DNA of 64,000 bases from Clostridia bacterium (GTDB taxonomy: Bacteria; Bacillota; Clostridia; Oscillospirales; Acutalibacteraceae): the NCBI GenBank assembly GCA_017521425.1, contig JAFXCQ010000016.1, positions 62,001 through 126,000 of the forward strand, in the 5' to 3' direction. Position numbers and translations under genes: made by a program. Positions within the stretch are counted from its first letter, which is position 1. Each line of letters starts with the position of its first letter. Shown one piece after another: positions 25,833 through 35,581 of the stretch. The notes beneath the pieces were generated by a model that saw nothing but the letters and a program-made list of their open reading frames with translations, was not told the origin of the DNA and searched no databases.

Positions 25833-27497
25833 ATGGAAGAAACTATAAACACAGAAGGTTTGTCAAACTTTATTCATGACATTATTGATGAAGAATTAAG
25901 AGAAGGTGTGAATACACGTGTTCAGACACGTTTTCCACCTGAGCCAAATGGCTATTTGCATATTGGTCACGCAAAGGCTATCTGCATTGACTTTATGACA
26001 GCATTAAAATATGGGGGCGTTTGTAATTTAAGACTTGACGATACAAACCCTGCTAAAGAAGACCTTGAATATGTTGAATCAATCAAAGAGGATATTGAAT
26101 GGTTAGGCTTTAAATGGGAAAAATGCCTTTTCGCTTCAAGCTATTTTGATTTTATTTATGAGTGTGCAATAAAGCTTATAAAAGACGGTAAGGCTTATGT
26201 TTGTGACCTTTCTGCAGATGAAATCAGAGAATATCGTGGTACACTTACAGAGCCAGGTAAAAATAGCCCTTACAGAGACAGAAGTGTTGAAGAAAATCTT
26301 GATTTATTTGAGAGAATGACAAAGGGCGAATTCAAAGATGGTGAAAAAGTATTAAGAGCAAAAATTGATATGGCTTCACCAAATATGAATATGCGTGACC
26401 CTGTTATTTACAGAATTGCTCACGTAAGTCACCACCAGACAGGTGATAAGTGGTGCGTTTACCCTATGTATGACTTTGCTCATCCGTTATCAGATGCAAA
26501 AGAAGAGGTAACCTACTCACTTTGCTCACTTGAATTTGAAAACCATAGACCTCTTTATAATTGGTTTATCGAACAAATTGGCTTTAAAGAACCACCAAGA
26601 CAAATTGAATTTGCAAGACTTAATATTAACTACTGCATTACAAGTAAACGTAAGAATATCCGTCTTGTTACTGAAAAAATGGTTAGCGGTTGGGATGACC
26701 CAAGAATGGCTACCATTTGCGGTATGAGAAGACGCGGTTACCCTGCATCTTCAATCCGTACATTTATTGAAAAGGTTGGTGTTTCAAAAGCTTACAGTGT
26801 TGTAGATTACGGTCTTTTAGAATCTTGCGTAAGAGATGACCTTAATGCATCTGCACCAAGAGCAATGGCAGTTTTAGACCCACTCAAAGTTATAATTGAC
26901 AACTATCCTGAAGGCCAGACCGAAGAGATTGAAGTAGATGTTCATCCTGAAAAACCGGAATTAGGTAAAGCAAAAATTACTTTTGGTAAAGAAATTTATG
27001 TTGAAAAATCCGACTTTATGATTGAACCCGTTAAAAAGTATTTCAGACTCTTCCCTGGTAACGAAGTTCGTTTCAGAGGCGCATATTTCTTAACCTGTAC
27101 TTCTTACGATTTAGATGAAAATGGCGAAGTCACAGCAATTCACTGTACTTATGACCCGGCATCAAAAGGTGGTAACTCACCAGACGGCAGAAAGGTTAAA
27201 GGTACAATTCACTGGGCAGGTCCTAATGCGTTTAAAGCAGAAGTTCGTCTTTACGACAGACTCTTTACTGTTGAAGACCCTGCATCTGTTTCGGATGAAG
27301 AATTCCCAAGTGTTATAAATAAAGATTCTCTTATAGTTCTTAAAGATTGTCTTATTGAAGAAACTATTAAAGATGCACCGGCTGAAAGTTCATTCCAGTT
27401 TATGAGAAATGGTTACTTCTGTGTAGATAAAGATTCAACTCCTGAAAAAATGATTTTCAACAGAACAGTTCAACTTAATTCATCCTGGGGTAAATAA
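25833..27497 (+). CDS. glnS: Glutamine--tRNA ligase
   Basis: The start is ATG 25833, with AAGGAG 8 bp upstream; the GTG at 25824 overlaps that site. The 554-aa length is typical of bacterial GlnRS. FPPEPNGYLHIGHAKA near residue 34 is the GlnRS form of the HIGH motif, RLDDTNPAKE follows, and CITSKRKN is the KMSKS equivalent. The C-terminal half is the two-barrel anticodon-binding domain (GNEVRFRGAYFLTC region). It charges tRNA-Gln directly. Most Firmicutes lack GlnRS and use GatCAB transamidation, so its presence is a lineage trait seen in some Clostridia. It is co-transcribed with gltX and probably with the membrane protein that follows. Confidence 0.95.
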   Translation: MEETINTEGLSNFIHDIIDEELREGVNTRVQTRFPPEPNGYLHIGHAKAICIDFMTALKYGGVCNLRLDDTNPAKEDLEYVESIKEDIEWLGFKWEKCLFASSYFDFIYECAIKLIKDGKAYVCDLSADEIREYRGTLTEPGKNSPYRDRSVEENLDLFERMTKGEFKDGEKVLRAKIDMASPNMNMRDPVIYRIAHVSHHQTGDKWCVYPMYDFAHPLSDAKEEVTYSLCSLEFENHRPLYNWFIEQIGFKEPPRQIEFARLNINYCITSKRKNIRLVTEKMVSGWDDPRMATICGMRRRGYPASSIRTFIEKVGVSKAYSVVDYGLLESCVRDDLNASAPRAMAVLDPLKVIIDNYPEGQTEEIEVDVHPEKPELGKAKITFGKEIYVEKSDFMIEPVKKYFRLFPGNEVRFRGAYFLTCTSYDLDENGEVTAIHCTYDPASKGGNSPDGRKVKGTIHWAGPNAFKAEVRLYDRLFTVEDPASVSDEEFPSVINKDSLIVLKDCLIEETIKDAPAESSFQFMRNGYFCVDKDSTPEKMIFNRTVQLNSSWGK

Positions 27498-27517
27498 TTG
27501 AAAGGCAGGAAAATTAA

Positions 27518-28186
27518 ATGAAATATGTTTATAGAATAGTTTCTGCTATTTGTGCGTTAGCAGTTTTACCGATTACGGTATTTTCGCCAATGATTTATTA
27601 TTATTTTTCTTCAACAGCACTTCAGAGTGTATTTACTTTGGGTCAGCTTTTAGGTAGTGAAACCTTCGCAAATGCGATGGAAGAATTTGGTCTTGATACT
27701 GCACCTACGGGCATGGCTAATAATGTTTCTGTTTATGATTTAATAGAATTAGTAAGAAGATTTGGTGGTCTTGTGGATTCGGGAGAGGTTTCTGAAGCTG
27801 TGGCAACAGTGATTCCGTCTTTTATCGCTATGATTATTGCAATAGCATTTACTTTTATAACTGCAATAGCTATTGTAGTTCTTGCTTTTGCTTGTAAAGA
27901 TAACAGAAAAGTAATTGCGGCATCATTTGCAGGGATTGGTTTTTCTTTAATGATTCGTATGCTTTTTGAAAATACTGTTAGTCCGTTTGTTAATGGCGAA
28001 ATAACAATAACCGATTTTATTGATAATGCATGGGCATCATTGATAGCAGAGGTTGAAATAATTACATTGAATTCAATGTTCTACTTTATCCCCGCTACGT
28101 TTGGCTTTATAGCATTATGGACTATTCTTTATAATGCAACTCTTCCTGAAAAAGAAAAAGCAGAAAGACAAAAGATGATTGGATAA
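27518..28186 (+). CDS. Hypothetical membrane protein
   Basis: I do not recognise the family. The 222-aa product has four probable membrane helices: residues about 5-32, 98-126, 132-150 (weaker) and 180-205. A hydrophilic segment after helix 1 contains LIELVRRFGGLVDSGEV. The C-terminus is a charged cytoplasmic tail. It starts 20 bp after glnS, with a weak GAAAGG site, so it is probably the third gene of that operon, and it ends at a strong terminator. Nothing in the sequence suggests a function; the neighbours are housekeeping tRNA synthetases. Confidence 0.7.
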   Translation: MKYVYRIVSAICALAVLPITVFSPMIYYYFSSTALQSVFTLGQLLGSETFANAMEEFGLDTAPTGMANNVSVYDLIELVRRFGGLVDSGEVSEAVATVIPSFIAMIIAIAFTFITAIAIVVLAFACKDNRKVIAASFAGIGFSLMIRMLFENTVSPFVNGEITITDFIDNAWASLIAEVEIITLNSMFYFIPATFGFIALWTILYNATLPEKEKAERQKMIG

Positions 28187-28203
28187 TTCATATTCAAGTT
28201 AAA

Positions 28204-28250
28204 AATCAAATGCTCTGTATCGTAATTGATACAGAGCATTTGATTCTTTT
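28204..28250. terminator. Bidirectional intrinsic terminator
   Basis: A perfect 18-bp stem (28204-28221 with 28228-28245, 6-nt loop) is followed by CTTTTATTT. It lies between convergent genes. Confidence 0.93.
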
Positions 28251-28539
28251 ATTTATTTGATTTCTTATTTTGATTCGTCTGCGATGCGGTTGAAAGAATT
28301 TGTGCATAAATTATAGCAACCGTTTCGTAAAGCTCACGCGGAATTTGTGTTCCGACATCCAACATACAAAGAACGGATGAAGCACTGTCGTCACGATAAA
28401 CCGGAATACCTTCTGTTTCGGCAATATCAATAATTCTTTCAGCAACCTCGCCATAGCCGGAGGCTATAACAATAGGTGCCATATCCTGCTCTTGATTATA
28501 TTTAAGAGCAACTGCCTGTTTTGATTTTGTCTGACTCAT
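28249..28539 (-). CDS. Free-standing FlhB C-terminal-domain-like protein (YlqH type)
   Basis: The start is ATG 28539, with AAAGGA 8 bp upstream. The 96-aa product matches the cytoplasmic domain of flagellar export switch protein FlhB from just after its self-cleavage site: QAVALKYNQEQDMAPIVIASG, then AERIIDIAETEGIPVYRD, LCMLDVGTQIPRELYETVA. There is no membrane part and no NPTH cleavage motif, as in B. subtilis YlqH. In flagellar export this domain meets FliK to switch substrate class. Here it is the last gene of a minus-strand trio that starts with a FliK-like gene and contains a chemoreceptor. Its role with or beside the main flagellar apparatus is inference; the full FlhB must be encoded elsewhere. 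Confidence 0.82.
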   Translation of the reverse strand: MSQTKSKQAVALKYNQEQDMAPIVIASGYGEVAERIIDIAETEGIPVYRDDSASSVLCMLDVGTQIPRELYETVAIIYAQILSTASQTNQNKKSNK

Positions 28540-28578
28540 TTGCACCATCCTTTCGTTTGTGTTTTATTTTTGATTGAA

Positions 28579-30378
28579 TCAATATTTGTCGTCGTAACTA
28601 TCAAAGTTGTAATCGTTTTCAGGGTTGTAGTTGTTCATTTCTGGAACTTCCATCTGTGCAGATGTGCTTACATCTTTAAGCTGGAAAGCACCAATAATCT
28701 GTTTAAGCATTTGTGCCTGACCTGAAAGCTCTTCTGATGCAGATGCACTTTCTTCAGATGTTGCAGAGTTAGTCTGAACAACTGCAGAAATCTGCTCAAT
28801 ACCGCCTTTAAGTTGTGTAACTGCTGTTGCCTGTTCTTCAGAAGCAGTTGCAATTTCGTCAATCTTTTTAGAAACAGAATTAACTTTTTCAACAACTTCT
28901 AAAAGTGAAGTAGCAGTTTCGTCTGCAATCTTTGTACCGTTTTCAATTGCTTTAATAGCACTTTCAATAAGAACTGTTGTACTCTTAGCTGCTTCTGCAG
29001 ATTTACCAGCAAGGTTTCTTACTTCGTCAGCAACAACTGCGAAGCCTTTACCTGCTGCACCAGCTCTTGCTGCTTCAACTGCTGCATTAAGGGCCAAGAT
29101 ATTTGTCTGGAATGCAATATCATCAATTGTTTTGATAATTTTGCTGATTTCGTTAGATGTATTTGTAATGTCGTTCATAGCAAGTACCATTTCTTGCATT
29201 TGTGCATTACTTTCGTTAATACCACTTGAAGCGATATTTGCTTGTTCTGTTGCTTCAACCGCATTTTTAGCAGTATGATTTATATGTTCAGAAATTTCAA
29301 CAATTGTAGCAGAAAGTTCTTGTACACTACTTGCCTGTTGAGTAGCACCTTGTGAAAGTGCCTGAGCACCGCTTGCCACCTGGTCCGAACCATTAGCAAC
29401 CTGTTCTGAACCCTGATAAATCTGGTACATTGTATCTGTTAAGTCAACAACAATTTTATCGAGTGATGTAAGGAGTGGTTGGAAACCACCTTTGTATGCA
29501 TCCGGATTTTCAGATGATACATTTAAGTTACCACTTGCAATTGCACCTAAAAGAGCGCTCTGGTCATTGATGATATTATTCATATTTTCAGTGATTTTTA
29601 CGGTTGCTTTATAAAGAATACCTGTTTCATCTTCTGCGTTTGTAGAAGGAACTGGTGTGTCTAAATCGCCTTCTGCGAGTAATTCGAGTCTTTCGGCATA
29701 TTTCTTTACAGGTTTTGCAATCATATTTGAAAGAACGAAACCGTAAGTAATAGAAACTACACTGATAATAATAACAAGTATCATAACAAGTACAGCCATT
29801 TTATTACCTTCAGCTTTGACAGATGATACTGTTGCATCACCATTTGCTACTTTGATTTCGAGTATACTATTTAAAGCAGCGTCAATTTTATCATATTCGA
29901 CATCAAGTTCATCAATAAGCCTTGCTTGTAATCTTTCAATAGTTTCGCGGTCGTCACCATTTTCACGTTCCGCCATTATGTCATCAGCGACTTCACAATA
30001 AGTTTCAAAAACAGTTGCTACTTCTTTGTAAGCCTCAAGCTCTGCCTTGGTTTTTAAGGTTGGTTCTATTGCCGCGAAATCTTCCTTAAATTTACCCTGA
30101 TACATAGCTAATTGTGATTTGCAGAATTCACGACGCTCCTCATCGTAATAGGAAATATAGTCGTGAATATATTCGTCAACTAAGCAGAAATTCTGAATAG
30201 CCTTACCGATATCGCCTTGAGCGAAGCCATCATTTACAACAACGTCATAATAACCGTTGTTTAATGCTGCAGTAGATTTACCTGTTAGCACACCCATAAA
30301 GAGTACCAACACGGTTACTCCTACAAATGCCGACATAAGTTTTCCCCTAATTGTCATTTTGTTTGCATATTTTCTCAT
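28579..30378 (-). CDS. Methyl-accepting chemotaxis protein
   Basis: The start is ATG 30378, with GGAGGGC 6 bp upstream. The product is 599 aa. Membrane helices lie at about residues 13-32 and 190-213 and bracket a helical ligand-binding domain rich in Asp/Glu and Tyr, similar to four-helix-bundle sensors. A HAMP segment follows ([22 protein letters not shown]). The signalling domain is at about 320-560, with the conserved hairpin [20 protein letters not shown] and [20 protein letters not shown]. The tail ends with an Asn/Asp/Tyr-rich stretch and no CheR-docking pentapeptide. It should signal through the CheA-CheW pair encoded nearby. It sits between the FliK-like and FlhB-like genes, a curious placement. 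Confidence 0.93.
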   Translation of the reverse strand: MRKYANKMTIRGKLMSAFVGVTVLVLFMGVLTGKSTAALNNGYYDVVVNDGFAQGDIGKAIQNFCLVDEYIHDYISYYDEERREFCKSQLAMYQGKFKEDFAAIEPTLKTKAELEAYKEVATVFETYCEVADDIMAERENGDDRETIERLQARLIDELDVEYDKIDAALNSILEIKVANGDATVSSVKAEGNKMAVLVMILVIIISVVSITYGFVLSNMIAKPVKKYAERLELLAEGDLDTPVPSTNAEDETGILYKATVKITENMNNIINDQSALLGAIASGNLNVSSENPDAYKGGFQPLLTSLDKIVVDLTDTMYQIYQGSEQVANGSDQVASGAQALSQGATQQASSVQELSATIVEISEHINHTAKNAVEATEQANIASSGINESNAQMQEMVLAMNDITNTSNEISKIIKTIDDIAFQTNILALNAAVEAARAGAAGKGFAVVADEVRNLAGKSAEAAKSTTVLIESAIKAIENGTKIADETATSLLEVVEKVNSVSKKIDEIATASEEQATAVTQLKGGIEQISAVVQTNSATSEESASASEELSGQAQMLKQIIGAFQLKDVSTSAQMEVPEMNNYNPENDYNFDSYDDKY

Positions 30379-30404
30379 TTTAAAGCCCTCCATAGAGTTT
30401 ATAA

Positions 30405-31841
30405 TTAAATGGTAACATCAACACCAACGCGTCTGTACGGAAGTGATTTAAAAACATCCATAAGTGAGCGCGGTTCTTTCATTGTGTCTACCTTTGCTTT
30501 ACCTAATTTATATTCAGCATTACGAAGTAACCCTGGTAATGAACGCACCATTGTTGTGAACTGTGGTTCAAGACCTTTCGGACAATACAAACTCAAATCA
30601 ATGAGCTTTGTAGTTTCGTGGGCGAAAAATTCTACTTCGAAACGACCAACACCATCTACATCCATAACCATAAGGAAGTGTATTCCCTTGCCTTTTGAAC
30701 TTCCTTCGGGGTAGTCGTGCTCATCACTCTGTGGGTTTATCCACATTTCAGCGAATGAACGGACATCACCGAAAACAGATGGTATTATATAATGTAATAG
30801 TGGAGTGAAGTTGCAGGGGGAAGATAAAAGACTATGAAGAATCTTTTCTGTCTTTGCAACATCCATAAGACTTTCTTTACTTGTCGATGATTGGAAATTC
30901 AGTAAAGAAACGAGAGAATCTATAACTTTTGAATGGAAAGGTGATGCTTCAGCGGTTAAACGGTGAAGACCACCAACCTGGTATTTTGATGTAAATTCAT
31001 CAATAAGCCTTGTTAATTCGCGCCTGTCATCAAGATTTATGAGTTTTTTAAGATTGAAGGTAGCTTCTTTAAAATAGTCAATACTATCGTTAAACCTTGA
31101 AAGATTATATATTGTAATAGACACATTCTTTGCAAGCTTTGGTGTAAAAAGAATGCTTTCTTCAATCTCTTTTAAAACTGCGAGAGTGTCAGCTTTTAAT
31201 TCTGGGAAATTCTCATAAGCTTCATTTGATGAAAATTTGATAATGAGATTTGTAAGCTTACCTACTAAATCAGGGCTTGTGTTAACGCTGTTCTTCAAAA
31301 AAGTAAGATTGTTAATAACCGCACCTAAAATATCGTCTTTATATAAAAGATTGTTTATAGATTTAAGCTCATTTGCGACAGCTCTTAAAAGTGGTGTGTT
31401 ATCAGGATTTTCTGAACAGATTTTTCTTAAAAAATCAAAAATTTCACCCTTGAAGCCAGTTGACTCTTTTTCCTGACGCACCATTTCGTTTGCAATATCT
31501 TCAGTTGGTACAAACATACCATTTACATACTGTTCAATCTGCTCGGTTGTAGTTGTGTTTTTAGCAGAAAGTAATTTGAATGTTTCTTCAAGAAGATATA
31601 TGTTTTTGAGGTATGTTGCCGCTACCGCAGGGTCACGCAGAAGCGTGAGTAGAAGTGTAGGGGCATCCTGACCTTCAAGGAAGTTTGTATTATGTTTTAA
31701 AATTTCACTTTGGTTATGAGTCTGAATAACTTTAGTCGGGTCCTGTATGTTAAAAGGTACAGTCGGCTCGACTTGTGGTTTCAGTTGAGCGGACTGATTT
31801 TTATTTACATACGGGGTGACAATTCTTAATACGTCAGCCAA
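30405..31841 (-). CDS. FliK-like protein (YlqG type), C-terminal hook-length-control-like domain
   Basis: The start is TTG 31841, with AAAGGAG 8 bp upstream and no competing ATG. In the 478-aa product, residues 1-390 are mostly helical and unlike anything I recognise. The last 90 residues resemble the FliK C-terminal domain: [38 protein letters not shown], then [18 protein letters not shown]. FliK measures hook length and triggers the FlhB switch. Its pairing with a free FlhB C-domain downstream supports a FliK-like call, and B. subtilis has a comparable ylqG-ylqH pair of unknown role. The FliK resemblance is by eye and moderate. Confidence 0.6.
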   Translation of the reverse strand: MADVLRIVTPYVNKNQSAQLKPQVEPTVPFNIQDPTKVIQTHNQSEILKHNTNFLEGQDAPTLLLTLLRDPAVAATYLKNIYLLEETFKLLSAKNTTTTEQIEQYVNGMFVPTEDIANEMVRQEKESTGFKGEIFDFLRKICSENPDNTPLLRAVANELKSINNLLYKDDILGAVINNLTFLKNSVNTSPDLVGKLTNLIIKFSSNEAYENFPELKADTLAVLKEIEESILFTPKLAKNVSITIYNLSRFNDSIDYFKEATFNLKKLINLDDRRELTRLIDEFTSKYQVGGLHRLTAEASPFHSKVIDSLVSLLNFQSSTSKESLMDVAKTEKILHSLLSSPCNFTPLLHYIIPSVFGDVRSFAEMWINPQSDEHDYPEGSSKGKGIHFLMVMDVDGVGRFEVEFFAHETTKLIDLSLYCPKGLEPQFTTMVRSLPGLLRNAEYKLGKAKVDTMKEPRSLMDVFKSLPYRRVGVDVTI

Positions 31842-32006
31842 CGAAACTACTCCTTTAAAAGAATTTTAAGTATGATATAAGTATTCTATAATAATACAAT
31901 TATAAATATAGCACAAAAAAAGTCAAAAAATCAAGGTATTTTGTCAAAATATCTAAAAAACCCTTGATTTTTTTCAAAATAATGTTATAAATATATTATA
32001 GGTATA

Positions 32007-32036
32007 TTGTAATTTGACTTAAGGTTGTGTTATAAT
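32007..32036 (+). promoter_or_regulatory. Possible cheA operon promoter
   Basis: TTGTAA (32007-32012) and perfect TATAAT (32031-32036) are 18 bp apart, about 32 bp before cheA. No sigma-28-type box was seen here. Confidence 0.4.
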
Positions 32037-32068
32037 TACAATACCGAAATTTAAGGAGGTCTCACAAT

Positions 32069-34189
32069 ATGGGAATAGTTGAACCCGGAATGGAAGCCAT
32101 GTTGGATGTTTTTGTCCATGAAACTGATACTATGTTAGAAGAATTGGACGAGGTCCTTATTGACTCCGAAAAAGCACGTAATATTGATGATGACAATATA
32201 AATACTATATTCAGAATTACACATACAATCAAAGGCTCAGCCGCTATGATGAACTTTGAGGGTATGTCAAACCTTGCACACTCTATTGAAGATGTTTTCT
32301 ACATACTCAGAGAGAGTCCTGAAAAATTAAAAATTGTTTTTGATACAATATTTGATTTGGTTTTTCAATCATCAGATTTTCTTAAGGATGAGCTTAATCA
32401 GATTCGCACAGGCGTTTATGAGCCAAGTGACCCAAGTGAGCTTATTGAAAAGATTCATGGTCAGGTTGCAGTTTTAAAAGGAGAAGCACCTGCTGAGGCA
32501 CCGGTTGAAGAAGCGGCACAAGTTGAGTCTTCAGCAGCACCAGTTGAAGCTGATGAAGATTCTGAAACACTTCATATTTTCTTTGATGATGGTTGTCAGA
32601 TGGAAAACATCCGCGGATTTATGATTGTTACTCAGCTCGAAAAGGTTTGTGATTCTGTAAAAACTGTTCCTGCTAATATTGAAAATGACCCTGAAACTGC
32701 GGCAGAAATTGAGAAAAAAGGTTTGTTTATTACAATTAAACCTGCAGATGCTTTGCAAGAAGCAATTGAAACAGTTGAATCTGCTTTAAGTGTAAAAAGC
32801 TACGAGGTAGTTGCAAAGGGTGAAGAGGTCAAAGCTCCAGAAAAAGCTGAAAAAACTGAAACTCCTGAACAAATAGAAGCAGAGTTAAAGGCTGCAGGAA
32901 TTGAAGAAATAAAAACAGAGGCTCTTGCGAAAGAGGTTGCGGCAGTAAAAGCTGCGGCAGCACCACAACCAAAACAAAATGCAAAAACAGGAGCAAAAGA
33001 AAATGCAAAGCAAAGTCTTTTAAGTGTTAATCAGGCAAAGCTTGACAAGCTTATGGACCTTGTTGGTGAAATTGTTACTACTGAATCAATGGTTGCACGT
33101 AACCCTGATATTCAGGATTTAAAACTCGATAATTTCACAAAATCTCTTCGCGAGTTAGATAAATTGACAGACGAGCTTCAGGATATTGTTATGTCTATAA
33201 GAATGGTGCCTCTTCAGGGTACATTCCACAAGATGAGCAGAATAGTTCGTGATATGAGCAAGAAGCTCGACAAAAAGGTTGAGCTTGTTACAATAGGTGA
33301 AGATACTGAAGTTGATAAAACAATCAACGATGCAATTGTTGACCCACTTATGCATATGGTAAGAAATGCGGTTGATCATGCAATTGAATCACCTGAGCGT
33401 CGCCGTGAATTGGGTAAACCGGAAATGGGTACAGTTACTCTTCATGCTCGTAATGCAGGTGGCGAAATTCTTATTGATATTTCAGATGATGGTTCAGGTC
33501 TTGACCCACAAAAGCTTATTGCTAAAGCAAAAGAAAAGGGTATCTTGACAAAACCAGAAAGTGAATATACAGATAAAGAAGCGTTCCAGCTTATTATGGC
33601 TGCAGGTTTCTCAACAAACACTACTGTTACAGAGTTTTCAGGTAGAGGCGTTGGTATGGACGTTGTAAGAAAGAATATTGAACAAATCAATGGTTCAATT
33701 TCAATTAACAGCGTTAAAGACCAGGGAACAACATTTACAATAAAAATCCCACTTACAATCGCTATTGTTGATGGTATGAATATTGGTCTTGGTAATAATG
33801 TGTTTACATTACCTATTACTTCTATCAAGCAATTGTTCAGACTTACAGATGAATCTTCAATCGTAAAAAATACCAATGGTGCTGAAATGATTATGATTCG
33901 TGGTGAATGTTATCCTATTTACAGATTACATAAAGTATTCGGTATCGGTGATAGTGAAAAACCATTTACAGAAGGTCTTCTTATCCATGTTGAAAGTGGT
34001 AACGGCAATGCTTGCTTCTTCGCAGATGAACTTTTAGGCGAATATCAGGTTGTTGTTAAGCCGTTCCCTGTACTCTTCAATCATTACGGATTAAAGAAAA
34101 TGGGACTTTCAGGTTGTAGTATTTTAGGTGATGGTAGCATAAGTCTTATTATAGATGCCGCTACGTTAATCGCAAATAATAAAAAATAA
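32069..34189 (+). CDS. cheA: Chemotaxis histidine kinase CheA
   Basis: This 706-aa protein opens with ribosome site AAGGAGGT. Domain order: Hpt phosphotransfer domain (1-105; phospho-His52 in THTIKGSAAMM), a P2-like region with acidic Ala/Glu linkers (about 165-310), dimerisation helices (LLSVNQAKLDKLMDLVGEIV), ATPase domain (N box HMVRNAVDHAIESPERR, G1 DISDDGSGLD, G2 FSGRGVGMDVV), and a C-terminal CheW-like domain (about 565-706). It autophosphorylates in response to chemoreceptors and passes phosphate to CheY and CheB. It is the first gene of cheA-cheW-cheR-cheB; no cheY, cheC, cheD or cheX is in the window. The operon is divergent from the FliK-like/chemoreceptor/FlhB-like operon. Confidence 0.97.
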   Translation: MGIVEPGMEAMLDVFVHETDTMLEELDEVLIDSEKARNIDDDNINTIFRITHTIKGSAAMMNFEGMSNLAHSIEDVFYILRESPEKLKIVFDTIFDLVFQSSDFLKDELNQIRTGVYEPSDPSELIEKIHGQVAVLKGEAPAEAPVEEAAQVESSAAPVEADEDSETLHIFFDDGCQMENIRGFMIVTQLEKVCDSVKTVPANIENDPETAAEIEKKGLFITIKPADALQEAIETVESALSVKSYEVVAKGEEVKAPEKAEKTETPEQIEAELKAAGIEEIKTEALAKEVAAVKAAAAPQPKQNAKTGAKENAKQSLLSVNQAKLDKLMDLVGEIVTTESMVARNPDIQDLKLDNFTKSLRELDKLTDELQDIVMSIRMVPLQGTFHKMSRIVRDMSKKLDKKVELVTIGEDTEVDKTINDAIVDPLMHMVRNAVDHAIESPERRRELGKPEMGTVTLHARNAGGEILIDISDDGSGLDPQKLIAKAKEKGILTKPESEYTDKEAFQLIMAAGFSTNTTVTEFSGRGVGMDVVRKNIEQINGSISINSVKDQGTTFTIKIPLTIAIVDGMNIGLGNNVFTLPITSIKQLFRLTDESSIVKNTNGAEMIMIRGECYPIYRLHKVFGIGDSEKPFTEGLLIHVESGNGNACFFADELLGEYQVVVKPFPVLFNHYGLKKMGLSGCSILGDGSISLIIDAATLIANNKK

Positions 34190-34210
34190 ACAGAATGGAG
34201 AATATATATT

Positions 34211-34690
34211 ATGAATGAAAATGTAACAATGAATACAGATGTAATCGAAGAATTAAGTAACAGATATTTATTATTCAGAATTGACGAGGCTTATTACGGT
34301 TTATCATTAACATCAGTAAGAGAAATAATTCAGGTTCCGAAAATTACAGATATTCCCGGTACACCTGAATATGTAAAAGGTATCATCAATCTTCGTGGTG
34401 GTGTTGTTCCTGTAATTGATGTGCGTCTTAAATTTGCTATGCCAGAAAGAGAATATGACAGCCAGACTTGCATAGTTGTTTTAGATGTTCACGACACAAG
34501 TGTTGGTTTAATTGTTGACCGTGTTTCAGAAGTTGTTACAGTTGAACAATCACAGCTCGTTGCACCACCTGATATGGGTGATGTTGTAAGCAATTATCTT
34601 GACTCTGTTTCAGAAATAGATGATAAAATTGTTCTTAACATTGACTGTGTTAAATTTTTAGAGCAGGATGTTAATTCACTTCAGTTATAA
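34211..34690 (+). CDS. cheW: Chemotaxis coupling protein CheW
   Basis: This 159-aa protein is a single CheW domain: LFRIDEAYYGLSLTSVREII, then GTPEYVKGIINLRGGVVPVIDVR and SVGLIVDRVSEVV, all family hallmarks. It bridges chemoreceptors and CheA in the signalling array at the inner face of the membrane. It starts 21 bp after cheA, with an AATGGAGA ribosome site, and is followed 35 bp later by cheR. Confidence 0.97.
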   Translation: MNENVTMNTDVIEELSNRYLLFRIDEAYYGLSLTSVREIIQVPKITDIPGTPEYVKGIINLRGGVVPVIDVRLKFAMPEREYDSQTCIVVLDVHDTSVGLIVDRVSEVVTVEQSQLVAPPDMGDVVSNYLDSVSEIDDKIVLNIDCVKFLEQDVNSLQL

Positions 34691-34725
34691 TATTAAACGT
34701 ATATTATTAAAAAGGGGAATTACAA

Positions 34726-35562
34726 ATGATTGCTCAGAATAGTCCGATTGTAAACATTACTGATGCGGAATTTGAAAAGATTGTTAATTTTGTTTACAGA
34801 ACTTATGGCATTGATTTAAGAAAGAAAAGACAGCTTATTGAGGGTCGCCTTTCACAGACAATCAAGACCAAAGGACTTACAAGCTTTGAACAGTATTTTA
34901 ATATGCTTCTCAATGATAAGAGCGGTACAGAAATGAATTTATTCTTAAATAAAATCACTACAAATCATTCTTATTTTGGTAGAGAAAATGAACATTTTGA
35001 ATTTCTTCAGAATGTAGCACTCCCAGATCTTGAAAAACGCAGACAAAGAGAATTAAGAATCTGGAGTGCGGGTTGTTCTGCTGGTCAGGAAGCATATAAT
35101 ATAGCTATGACAATAGACCAGTATTTCGGTCCGAGAAAATCTCAGTGGGATACAAGAATTCTCGCAACAGATATTTCTACCGAGGTGCTTGAAAAAGCCA
35201 AGAAAGGTGTATATTCTGCAGATAATCTTACAGATTTACCACCAATCTGGCGTTCAAAATACTTTAAATCGCAACCTGACGGAAGTTACCAGATTTCTGA
35301 AGCTATGCGTAAGGAAGTAATTTTTAAAGTGTTTAATCTTATGGACCAGATTGTCTATAAAAAACCGTTTGACATTATTTTCTGTCGTAATGTAATGATT
35401 TATTTTGATGCTGAGACAACAAATAAGCTCGTAAAGAGATTTTACGATGCAACCTCAGAAGGTGGTTACTTATTTATCGGTCATTCAGAATCAATAGATA
35501 AAGAATATACTGGATATACTTATGTCAGACCTTCTACATATCAGAAGATAACACGAAAATAA
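34726..35562 (+). CDS. cheR: Chemoreceptor glutamate methyltransferase CheR
   Basis: This 278-aa protein, full length, has an N-terminal helical CheR domain (YRTYGIDLRKKRQLIEGRL) followed by an S-adenosylmethionine-binding fold: LRIWSAGCSAGQEAYNIAM is the SAM-binding loop, ILATDISTEVLEKAKKG follows, and FDIIFCRNVMIYFD completes the family signature. It methylates receptor glutamates in chemotactic adaptation and opposes CheB, encoded next. Ribosome site AAAGGGG lies 8 bp before the ATG. Confidence 0.97.
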   Translation: MIAQNSPIVNITDAEFEKIVNFVYRTYGIDLRKKRQLIEGRLSQTIKTKGLTSFEQYFNMLLNDKSGTEMNLFLNKITTNHSYFGRENEHFEFLQNVALPDLEKRRQRELRIWSAGCSAGQEAYNIAMTIDQYFGPRKSQWDTRILATDISTEVLEKAKKGVYSADNLTDLPPIWRSKYFKSQPDGSYQISEAMRKEVIFKVFNLMDQIVYKKPFDIIFCRNVMIYFDAETTNKLVKRFYDATSEGGYLFIGHSESIDKEYTGYTYVRPSTYQKITRK

Positions 35563-35581
35563 TTGAAAGTCGGTGAATTAG

